Position numbers and translations under genes: made by a program. Of a stretch of DNA of 64,000 nt, positions 8,901 to 15,676 are shown piece after piece; positions within the stretch are counted from its first letter, which is position 1, and each line of letters begins with the position of its first letter. Where the stretch lies: assembly GCA_044222195.1 (NCBI GenBank), contig JBGANS010000005.1, positions 186,001 through 250,000 of the forward strand, given 5' to 3'. The DNA comes from JAHBXE01 sp044222195. Its GTDB lineage: Bacteria > Planctomycetota > Phycisphaerae > Phycisphaerales > UBA1924. Under the pieces are notes generated by a model, which saw only the letters and a program-made list of their open reading frames with translations, had not been told where the DNA came from and ran no database searches.

Positions 8901-9472
8901 CCCCCGACGTCATCCTGCCCGCCAGCGCCGTCGGCAAGTCCATCCGCCTGCGCCTGCATGTCGATTGCGACGGCAACACCATCGCCGCGGGCGCCGCCGG
9001 CGTCCGCATCGACGACTTCCCGGTCACCACCTACACCTGCGCGTCGCCCTACTCGGCCCAGCCCCCGACTCAAACCGTCAACCCCGGCTCTCCGGCGAGT
9101 TTCTCCGTCACCGCCCCGGCCGCGACATCCTTCCAATGGCGGAAAAACTCCGTCAACATCCCTGGCGCGACGCTCTCGACTTACACCATCGCCTCAACCA
9201 CTCCGTCCGACGCTGGCTCCTACACCTGCAGCGTCACCGCCTGCGGCGGCGCCGTCCTCTCCAGCGCGGCGGTTCTGAACGTTTCCTGCTACGCCAACTG
9301 CGACGGCTCCACCGGCGCGCCCGTCCTCACCGCCAACGACTTCCAGTGTTTCCTCAACCGCTTCGCCGCGGGCGAGGCCTACGCCAACTGCGACGCGAGC
9401 ACCGGGTCCCCGACGCTCACGGCCAACGACTTCCAGTGCTTCCTGAACAAGTTCGCAGCGGGGTGCACGTGA
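5921..9472 (+). CDS. Large secreted BNR/VPS10-like beta-propeller protein with Ig-like domain and planctomycete C-terminal repeats
   Basis: 1183 residues from ATG 5921, with GGAG 10 bases upstream and a clear signal peptide ending PALGQQ. Residues about 65-740 contain many BNR/Asp-box repeats (WKTTNGGASWTP, STDAGATWT, STDGGLNWTN, STNGGTSW), as in sortilin/VPS10-type or sialidase-like propellers. A beta-sandwich region follows (about 745-1040), then an Ig-like domain (about 1045-1125, ending YTCSVTACGG), then two units of a 28-residue repeat NCDxSTGxPxLTANDFQCFLN at the extreme C-terminus. That repeat is common at the ends of planctomycete exoproteins and resembles a dockerin or EF-hand-like attachment tag. 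No catalytic residues were identified; adhesion or polymer binding is the best guess. Confidence 0.85.
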   Translation: MTIAPRRRLSPAALLAAASAAIAVAPALGQQGARDPKLPDMVPLEPYIPPPFRSPIPPRSTSIPLSVTTWTPLGPAPILNGQTPGGMPCSGRLTGLAGLPGNANTIYVSAAGGGVWKTTNGGASWTPLTDSQTTLAMGAIALAPSNPSIIYAGTGEANNSSDSMYGRGILKSTDAGATWTLLGNSVFNRIAVSQIAVDPTNANTVYVATASASQGVTGNRGVWKSTDGGLNWTNTTTALTSTLNFTDIVINPTTPQTLYTAIGVRTGDALNGVYKSTNGGTSWAVAGNFPVNDLTNGRIRVALCAATPSTLYASIANATNGQLYKMMKSTDSGTTWTQTAAAPTNYLGSQGWYDTTLAVSPTNANTVFAAGLNVTMTTNGGTSWTTISSGADGNGPHVDHHAIGFDAAGKLLVGSDGGIWRLDNPTAGSIQWSDLNGNLNTIQFVGIALDPSNADVAYGGSQDNGTSKFNNSLAWTLIEGGDGGMVKVDPGTPATVYHIAPVGSFGVNDWFRRSDDYGLSWASKVSGLVNSTSALFYAPFMIDPASASRLLLGTNVVNNTADEAENWARLPGDTFTFPAGIDHVALGASSATTVYATAGGGVYVSTNNGTSWTQRNPAGVTDHFRRFAVDPVSSNTCYLVRDRFNPGGHVFRTTNAGVAWTDISSNLPDLPTQSIVLDPGPTSANTDDILYVGMDAGVYMSSNLGASWSLVGAGLPNARVMDLELNKNLRILAAGTYGRGLWELSLPRLDLGPITFTDAVTGNNNGVPDSGETIVFTVPVINPNSVPVTSVTATIAGNAANYGTIPALSTVSRTIPYTVPCGSICGSFSSVPIALSSSLGAQTAATSIVLGTPGAQTVERFDSVSVPNLPPRWSSSQSGAGTNWVTSTTSPVSAPNSVFTTDAASTGTADLVTPPIFVPAANTHVVFKLLFNTEAAFDFVALEISDPTVIGGAFQDILAAGGSFAAGAYNAVAYGRLSWNGLSAGTTAAPAYITPDVILPASAVGKSIRLRLHVDCDGNTIAAGAAGVRIDDFPVTTYTCASPYSAQPPTQTVNPGSPASFSVTAPAATSFQWRKNSVNIPGATLSTYTIASTTPSDAGSYTCSVTACGGAVLSSAAVLNVSCYANCDGSTGAPVLTANDFQCFLNRFAAGEAYANCDASTGSPTLTANDFQCFLNKFAAGCT

Positions 9473-11059
9473 TCAGACCTTCCGGTCCAGCAGCCGATAC
9501 TGCACCGCCTCCGCCACGTGCGGTGTCCCGATCGTCGCCGCGCCTTCCAGGTCCGCGATCGTCCGCGACACCCGCCGGATCTTGTCGTAGGCCCTGGCCG
9601 ACAAGCCCAGTTCCGTCATCGCCTGACCCAGCAGCGTCCTAGCCCCTTCCTCCATCGGCGCCAGCTTGTCCAGTTGCTTGCCGGAGAGCCGCGAGTTCGG
9701 CACGCCTACATCCTGCCGGTCGTGCTGCCGCTGCCGCGCGCCCAATACCTGCTCCCGCATTTGGGCCGTGCTTGTCCCCGTTGGCGCCGCCGACAACGCC
9801 TTCCACGGCACCGCCGGCGCCTCCACGTGCATGTCGATGCGATCCAGCAGCGGCCCGGACAGCTTCGCCATATATCGATCCATGTCACGCTTGCCGACTT
9901 CACCCACCGGCATATCACCTTTGGGCGTCGGGTTCATCGCCGCGACGAGCATGAAACTCGCCGGGAACCGCACCGCTGAATGCGACCGCGCGATCGTGAC
10001 AATGTGGTCCTCCATCGGCTGCCGCAGCGTTTCCAGCACCGGACGCGGAAACTCGGGCAGCTCGTCAAGAAACAGAACTCCGCGGTGCGCCAGCGAAATC
10101 TCCCCCGGCCGCGGCACCGCTCCCCCGCCCACAATCGCCGGCGCCGATGCCGTGTGGTGCGGCGAGCGAACCGGCCGCGTGCACACCAATCCCTGCCCCG
10201 GCGCAAGCTGCCCCGCCGCCGAGTAAATCCGCGTGATCTCGATCGCCTCACGCGCCGTCAGCGGCGGCAGCACGCCCGGCAGCGCCTTGGCCATCATCGT
10301 CTTGCCGGTGCCGGCCGGCCCAAGCATCAAAATGTTGTGCGATCCCGCCGCCGCGATCACAATCGCCCGCTTCACCGCTTCCTGTCCGCGGATCTCCGAA
10401 AAATCGACCGGCGCCGTCGCCGTCCGCAGCATCGCCTCGATGTCCGCCGTTGGGTGCGGGCTCGCCTCGATCTGCCCATTGAGAAGGCCGACAACCTCCG
10501 TCAGCGTCCGCACGCCGATCACCTCAACGCCGGGCACGACCGACGCCTCCGCCGCGTTCTCGGCCGGAATGATCACGCCCCGCGCGCCCTTCTCCGCGGC
10601 CAGCGCCGCCATCGCGATCGCGCCCTTGACCGGCCGCAGCCGTCCATCCAGCGCGAGTTCCCCCGCGAACAGGAAGTGCCGCACATCCATCGCGGGCTCT
10701 TCACCGCCGGACTCATTCGCCCGCCGAAGCAGCGACTTGTCCTTCTGCGATGCCTGCGGCCGGACCCCCGCGATGATCCCCTGCGTCACCAGATAGCCCA
10801 CAGCGATGGGCAGGTCATACAGCGGTCCTTCTTTCCTCACGTCCGCGGGCGCGAGATTCACCAGCATGCGCCCATTGGGAAACGGATACCCGCTGTTCGC
10901 CAACGCCGCCTTGACGCGCTCCACTGATTCCTTCACCGCCGTGTCCGGCAGGCCCACCACCGTCTGCCGCGCCTCATCCGCAAGGTCAAAGTCCACCTCG
11001 ACCTCGCACGCGAGGGCGTCGATGCCGTGAAGGAGGTAGGACTGGATCCGGGCCAGCAT
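9473..11059 (-). CDS. YifB/ComM family Mg-chelatase-like AAA+ ATPase
   Basis: 528 residues from the ATG at 11059 (a TTG two codons upstream is also open). The N-terminal domain (LARIQSYLLHGIDA, LVNLAPADVRKEGPLYDLPIAVG) is the YifB/ChlI-type domain. The AAA+ core has Walker A GPAGTGKT (residues 247-254), a Walker B-like FLDELPEF and the AAMNPTPKG stretch. The C-terminal region RLSGKQLDKLAP...RAYDKIRRVSRTIADL is typical of the family. In Proteobacteria, ComM is a helicase that aids branch migration during natural transformation; whether this protein does so here is unknown. Its stop abuts that of the exoprotein gene with no gap. Confidence 0.92.
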   Translation of the reverse strand: MLARIQSYLLHGIDALACEVEVDFDLADEARQTVVGLPDTAVKESVERVKAALANSGYPFPNGRMLVNLAPADVRKEGPLYDLPIAVGYLVTQGIIAGVRPQASQKDKSLLRRANESGGEEPAMDVRHFLFAGELALDGRLRPVKGAIAMAALAAEKGARGVIIPAENAAEASVVPGVEVIGVRTLTEVVGLLNGQIEASPHPTADIEAMLRTATAPVDFSEIRGQEAVKRAIVIAAAGSHNILMLGPAGTGKTMMAKALPGVLPPLTAREAIEITRIYSAAGQLAPGQGLVCTRPVRSPHHTASAPAIVGGGAVPRPGEISLAHRGVLFLDELPEFPRPVLETLRQPMEDHIVTIARSHSAVRFPASFMLVAAMNPTPKGDMPVGEVGKRDMDRYMAKLSGPLLDRIDMHVEAPAVPWKALSAAPTGTSTAQMREQVLGARQRQHDRQDVGVPNSRLSGKQLDKLAPMEEGARTLLGQAMTELGLSARAYDKIRRVSRTIADLEGAATIGTPHVAEAVQYRLLDRKV

Positions 11060-11208
11060 GGACAACCAGAATACAGGGGTCTTCCGCGGGTTGCCGGGCC
11101 GTTGAACGATCTTTCAACTTCGATCGGCCCCGCCTGCACTCTCTCCCCCAAGTGGCCGATAACCATTCCATAGAATCGGTCCGCCACTTCGCCCCGCACG
11201 GCCGCGCC

Positions 11209-12918
11209 ATGACCACAACCCAGCCCACCATCCCTCCCCGCACCGCGGCCCAGCCCACCGGCCGCTCCATCGTCGCCGGCAAGTCCTCGGAAGTGGGTGC
11301 CTCACCCATCCTCCCGCACGACTCCAAGTTCTACTCGATCGACCCGCACAGCGGCGCCCAACTCTCCACCCTCTACCTCGCCGCCTCCAACGAGGAGCTC
11401 GACACCGCCTGCTGGAAAGCGTGGCAGGCTTTCCATTGGATGCAGTCTCGGCCGTCCGTGGAACGCGCCAATCTCCTCGAAGCCATCGCCCAGCGAGTTC
11501 TCGATCTCGGCGAAGACCTCCTCGCCCTCGCCACCGACGAGACCGGCCTCGGCCCCGCGCGCCTCGTCTCCGAGCGCGAGCGCACAGTCGCCCAACTCCG
11601 CATGTTCGCCCAGGTCGTCCGCCGCGGCGACTGGGTCCAGGCCTCGATCGACACCGGCCAGCCCTCGCGCCGCCCGCTCCCCAAGCCCGACCTGCGCCGC
11701 ATGCTCCGCCCCCTCGGTCCGGTCGCTGTCTTCGGCGCAAGCAACTTCCCGCTCGCCTACAGCACCGCTGGCGGTGACACGGCCTCCGCGCTCGCCGCGG
11801 GTTGCCCCGTGATCGTCAAGGGCCATCCCGGCCACCCCGGCACCGGCGAACTCGTCGCTCAGGCCATCACCAAGGCCGTCGCCGACACCGGCTTCGACCC
11901 CGGCACCTTCTCGTTCCTGCATTCCGGTGGCGGACGCGAACTCACCATCGGCGAGCGGCTGGTCAAACACCCCGCCATCCGCGCTGTCGGTTTCACCGGC
12001 TCCTTCGCCGGCGGCACCGCGCTCGCCCGCCTCGGCGCTGAACGCCCCGACCCCATCCCCGTCTTCGCCGAAATGGGCAGCACCAACCCCATCTTCGCCC
12101 TCCCCCACGCGCTCGACACGCTCCTCGCCGACATGGCCGAGCGGATCTTCAACTCCATCACCGCTTCCAACGGCCAGATGTGCACCTGCCCCGGCCTTAT
12201 CTTCGCACCCCGCGGCGACGGTTGCGAAGCCCTCCTCAGGGCCATTTCCAAGTCCATGAACGAGGCGACGCCACAGACCATGCTCAATCCCCGCGTCCGC
12301 CGCACATTCGCGCGACGCGCCGGAGACGTTTCGGCCGTCAGCGGCGTCGAGGTCCGCGGCGGTTCTCCCCTCGCCGCCCACCGCACCGCCGAAGGCGCCG
12401 AGGAGCACCGCCCCGGTGAGCCGATCCGCTGTTCACCCGTGCTCCTCCGCTGTACGTTCGAAACGTTCCGCAGGAACCCGACTCTCCACGAAGAGGTCTT
12501 TGGCCCGCTCGCGATCGTCGTCGTCTGCGACACCGAGCAGCAGCTTCTCGACGCCGCGGCGTTGATCCAGGGCAGCCTCACCGGCACGATCTGGGCCGGC
12601 CCGACCGACGGCGACCTCGCCCGCCGCGTCCAGACGATCCTCGAGCAGCGCGTCGGCCGCCTGATCTACAACGGCGTTCCAACGGGTGTCGAAGTCTGCT
12701 CCTCGATGGTCCACGGTGGTCCTTACCCCGCGACCAACCAGCCGCATACAACGGCCGTCGGGTCGCAGGCGATCACCCGCTGGACCCGTCCGATCTGCTA
12801 TCAAAGCACGCCCGAGACCCTTCTCCCTCCCGAACTCCGAAACGCCAATCCGCTGCAGATCCGGAGGCTGGTCAACAGTGAGTGGTCGGAAGAATCCTTC
12901 GGCAAGAAGTCTGAATAG
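11209..12918 (+). CDS. Aldehyde dehydrogenase, 2,5-dioxovalerate (alpha-ketoglutaric semialdehyde) dehydrogenase type
   Basis: 569 residues from ATG 11209 (an upstream GTG at 11152 is possible). ALDH-fold features are the N-terminal EELDTACWKAWQAFHWM region, the cofactor region VAVFGASNFPLAYSTAGGD and VIVKGHPGHPGTGE, the Glu motif FAEMGSTNPIF and the catalytic Cys motif NGQMCTCPG. The combination GASNFP / KGHPxHPGT / GSxNP is characteristic of the ketoglutaric-semialdehyde dehydrogenase branch, which oxidises the semialdehyde to 2-oxoglutarate in pentose, hexarate or hydroxyproline breakdown. No sugar-acid pathway genes are adjacent, so the in vivo substrate is uncertain. It is divergent from yifB, with a 149-bp shared upstream region. 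Confidence 0.82.
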   Translation: MTTTQPTIPPRTAAQPTGRSIVAGKSSEVGASPILPHDSKFYSIDPHSGAQLSTLYLAASNEELDTACWKAWQAFHWMQSRPSVERANLLEAIAQRVLDLGEDLLALATDETGLGPARLVSERERTVAQLRMFAQVVRRGDWVQASIDTGQPSRRPLPKPDLRRMLRPLGPVAVFGASNFPLAYSTAGGDTASALAAGCPVIVKGHPGHPGTGELVAQAITKAVADTGFDPGTFSFLHSGGGRELTIGERLVKHPAIRAVGFTGSFAGGTALARLGAERPDPIPVFAEMGSTNPIFALPHALDTLLADMAERIFNSITASNGQMCTCPGLIFAPRGDGCEALLRAISKSMNEATPQTMLNPRVRRTFARRAGDVSAVSGVEVRGGSPLAAHRTAEGAEEHRPGEPIRCSPVLLRCTFETFRRNPTLHEEVFGPLAIVVVCDTEQQLLDAAALIQGSLTGTIWAGPTDGDLARRVQTILEQRVGRLIYNGVPTGVEVCSSMVHGGPYPATNQPHTTAVGSQAITRWTRPICYQSTPETLLPPELRNANPLQIRRLVNSEWSEESFGKKSE

Positions 12919-12997
12919 CCCAGATTGTTTCAGACCCCGCCCCGTGATCTGATAGGGCTTCCGTGAGCGGTCGAGCGCCGTTTCCAGGGAGCCCGTC

Positions 12998-14380
12998 ATG
13001 AGAGTCTTCGCCGTCGTTCTGGCCGTGTTCGCGATCGCGCTCTCCTCCCGTGCCGACGAGACCCCTCCGCCTTCCGGCACGTTCACCGGCGAAGGCCTCA
13101 CCCTCACCCTTGCTCGCTCCGGAAACGACTACTCCGGTACCGCGAAAGTCGGCGACCAGTCCTTCAAACTCCGCGGCACATTCGACGCCGCCAAAGGCCT
13201 TCGCGGCACATTCACGGTGGACGGTTCGTCCTTCGACTGGTCCGCGATTGTCCAAGGAAAGACGCTCAAGTTCAGCACCGGCGGAACGGACTACTCGCTC
13301 CCCATTCCTGTCACCGACAACCCCCTCGCCAAGAAAATCGCCGACAACTCACTCGCGAAAAAACCCGAGGCCGCCCCGGTCGCGGCGACGGGCGCGCTGA
13401 AGTTCACACGCCTGTCAATCAAGGACCCCGGCATCAACAACATCGAAGCGATCAGCTTCTTGATCCCCGAAGGCTGGAAGGCCGAGGGCGGGATCAAGTG
13501 GTTCCCCGATCACAGCATTCTCGCGAACCTGCTCATGCGGATCACGGACTCGGCCACGGGCGCCCAGATCGAGTTCCTCCCCCTCCAGAACTTCACCTGG
13601 GTTGAGAACCCCGTCATGCCCATGCAGGACTTCTCCAACTACATGGGCAACATCGTGCACCAGCCCATCCGTGACGTCCCCGAGTTCCTCCGAATCATGG
13701 CGTTCCCCCAGGTCCTCCGCCACCTCGCCGCGGCACGCCAGGTGGAGGTCGAAGAACTCACCAGGATCGCCGAACAGGTCTCGCAGAACTATGGCGGCCA
13801 GGCCCAGGTCAAGGCCGCTCGCGTCCGCTACGAATTCGATCACAATGGTCAGCCCTGGGAAGAGGATGTCTTTGTCGTGCTCGTCTTCAGCGCCGCCCAG
13901 GGCATCACGATCTGGTCCAACACCTCGTCGTACTCCTTCCGCGCCCCCAAAGGCGAACTCGACCGCCTCAAGCCCCTCATGACCACCACCGTCACCACGG
14001 CTCGCCTCAGCCAGGAGTGGTACTCGGGCTACATGTACGTCCAGCAGCTCTTCATGAACCGCATGAACCAGGGCATCAAGAACGCCGCGGCCATCAGCGC
14101 GACCATCACCAAGAACAGCGAAGAGATCCGCCAGATGTTCAGCGACTCCTACCGCAAGCAGCAGGAATCCTCCGACCGAATCAGCCGCAGTTACAGCGAA
14201 TACATCCGCGGCGTCGAAACCTACACCAACCCCTACGAGTCCCGCCCGGTGCAACTCCCCTCCGGCTATCAGAACGCATGGGTCAACGCCCAGGGTGAAT
14301 ACATCCTCTCCCCGCAGACCGGCTTCGACCCCAACGTCGGCTCAACGGTTGAATGGCGAAGAATGGAAGCGGCGAAGTAG
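12998..14380 (+). CDS. Secreted protein of unknown function
   Basis: 460 residues. Signal peptide MRVFAVVLAVFAIALSSRADE, supported by an AGGGA ribosome site 8 bases before the ATG. Residues about 25-105 form a Gly/Thr-rich beta region (SGTFTGEGLTLTLARSGNDY) resembling small lipocalin-like repeat domains. Residues about 130-340 read as a globular domain (SFLIPEGWKAEGGIKWFPDH), and the C-terminal third is Gln/Ser/Tyr-rich with a helical stretch. The N-terminal half resembles secreted planctomycete unknowns. No motif points to an activity. It is followed about 100 bp later by the TlpA-like gene. Confidence 0.65.
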   Translation: MRVFAVVLAVFAIALSSRADETPPPSGTFTGEGLTLTLARSGNDYSGTAKVGDQSFKLRGTFDAAKGLRGTFTVDGSSFDWSAIVQGKTLKFSTGGTDYSLPIPVTDNPLAKKIADNSLAKKPEAAPVAATGALKFTRLSIKDPGINNIEAISFLIPEGWKAEGGIKWFPDHSILANLLMRITDSATGAQIEFLPLQNFTWVENPVMPMQDFSNYMGNIVHQPIRDVPEFLRIMAFPQVLRHLAAARQVEVEELTRIAEQVSQNYGGQAQVKAARVRYEFDHNGQPWEEDVFVVLVFSAAQGITIWSNTSSYSFRAPKGELDRLKPLMTTTVTTARLSQEWYSGYMYVQQLFMNRMNQGIKNAAAISATITKNSEEIRQMFSDSYRKQQESSDRISRSYSEYIRGVETYTNPYESRPVQLPSGYQNAWVNAQGEYILSPQTGFDPNVGSTVEWRRMEAAK

Positions 14381-14484
14381 GGCCGGCGGGCGGCAATGCA
14401 CGCCCCCCGAGTGCCCGACTGTCCTCAGATGCGACGGAACCGCTCCGCACCGGTATCTGTCATACTGACCACAAAGGACATCCC

Positions 14485-15603
14485 ATGCTCACACTCATCG
14501 CTGCGCTCGTTCTCGCCGCCGACAACCCCTTGCAATCCGGCGCCTTCGCCTTCCCCCAGAAGGAAGCCAAGGTCCTCTGCGAAACACCAGAGTTCAAACT
14601 CAGCGCCTGGAACGACGCCGAGCATCTCTATGTCCAGGCCGTGATCCCCGCCGACGGCGACGACACCCTCGGCCAGACCGAGGACGGCCGCAAGATCGGT
14701 GACAACTCCGATCTCATCGTCGACACCGACGGCGACGGCAAGATCACCGCCAACAAGGACCGCAGCTACGCACTCAACCCCTGGCCCTCTCTCCCCGGCC
14801 TGCGATACTCAACGCTCCTCGGCGGCGGTATGAGCACGGGCCTGCAGGCCGATTCCAAGGGCCGCGGCGCGATCTCGTACGTCTCGGTCGATGGCGGCAG
14901 GAAAGTCCGCGTCGACAGCTATCTCATCCCCCTCGCCGAAATCGCCCGCAAGCCCGGCGACACAGTCCGCATCGCCTTCTACGCCCACTCCACCACGCCC
15001 GAACTCACGCTCAACTCCGTCGGCTTCGCCTCGCCCAAGCGCTACTACTCGCACTCGCTCCCGTGGAAAGACTTCCACGAACTCACTCTTGCCGACCGCC
15101 CCGCCAGCCTCGAGATCCAGAAAGTTCCGGAAGGTCGCACGTCGATCGCCGTCACGCCCAAGAACAAGCAGCCCATGCCCGCCGTCGGCACCGAGCCCCC
15201 GGAAATCACCGCCATCGCCTGGCTCAACTGGAAGGGTGACCAGCCTCCCTCCCTCAAGTCACTCAAGGGCAAGGTCGTCGCCGTCGAGTTCTGGGCCACC
15301 TGGTGCGGCCCCTGTGTCGCCGGCATCCCGCACCTCAACGAGGTCTACGACAAGCACGCCAAGGACGGCCTCGTGATCCTCTCCCTCACCGACCAGGCCA
15401 AGAAGGAATACATCGAGGACTTTGCCAAGACGAAGGACATGCACTATACCGTCGGCGTCGGCAGCGAAGCCGTCGATGCCTACGGCGTCACCGGCATCCC
15501 CCACGCCTTCATCATCGGGCGCGATGGCAAGGTCGCGTGGAGCGGGTACCCGCCGGATGCCGCGTTCGAGAAAGCGATTGTCGACGAGCTCAGTAAGAAG
15601 TAG
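14485..15603 (+). CDS. Secreted or membrane-attached TlpA-like thioredoxin-fold protein with N-terminal beta-sandwich domain
   Basis: 372 residues from ATG 14485, preceded by AAAGGA. A short hydrophobic N-terminus (MLTLIAALVLAA) may be an export signal. Residues about 15-235 resemble a CBM9/DOMON-like beta-sandwich (FKLSAWNDAEHLYVQAVIPAD, IVDTDGDGKITANKD). Residues about 238-370 are a TlpA/ResA thioredoxin fold with active site WATWCGPCVAG (Cys274, Cys277) and the cis-Pro region GVTGIPHAFII. Such proteins carry out disulfide reduction or cytochrome-maturation chemistry outside the membrane. The pairing with a carbohydrate-binding-like domain is notable; the ligand is unknown. Confidence 0.8.
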   Translation: MLTLIAALVLAADNPLQSGAFAFPQKEAKVLCETPEFKLSAWNDAEHLYVQAVIPADGDDTLGQTEDGRKIGDNSDLIVDTDGDGKITANKDRSYALNPWPSLPGLRYSTLLGGGMSTGLQADSKGRGAISYVSVDGGRKVRVDSYLIPLAEIARKPGDTVRIAFYAHSTTPELTLNSVGFASPKRYYSHSLPWKDFHELTLADRPASLEIQKVPEGRTSIAVTPKNKQPMPAVGTEPPEITAIAWLNWKGDQPPSLKSLKGKVVAVEFWATWCGPCVAGIPHLNEVYDKHAKDGLVILSLTDQAKKEYIEDFAKTKDMHYTVGVGSEAVDAYGVTGIPHAFIIGRDGKVAWSGYPPDAAFEKAIVDELSKK

Positions 15604-15676
15604 CTTCCTCACGCGCAAGCTCTGCGCCCCGCAACTTTCCACCCAAACCCATAGCCGCGGCCGATACACGGCCCAT

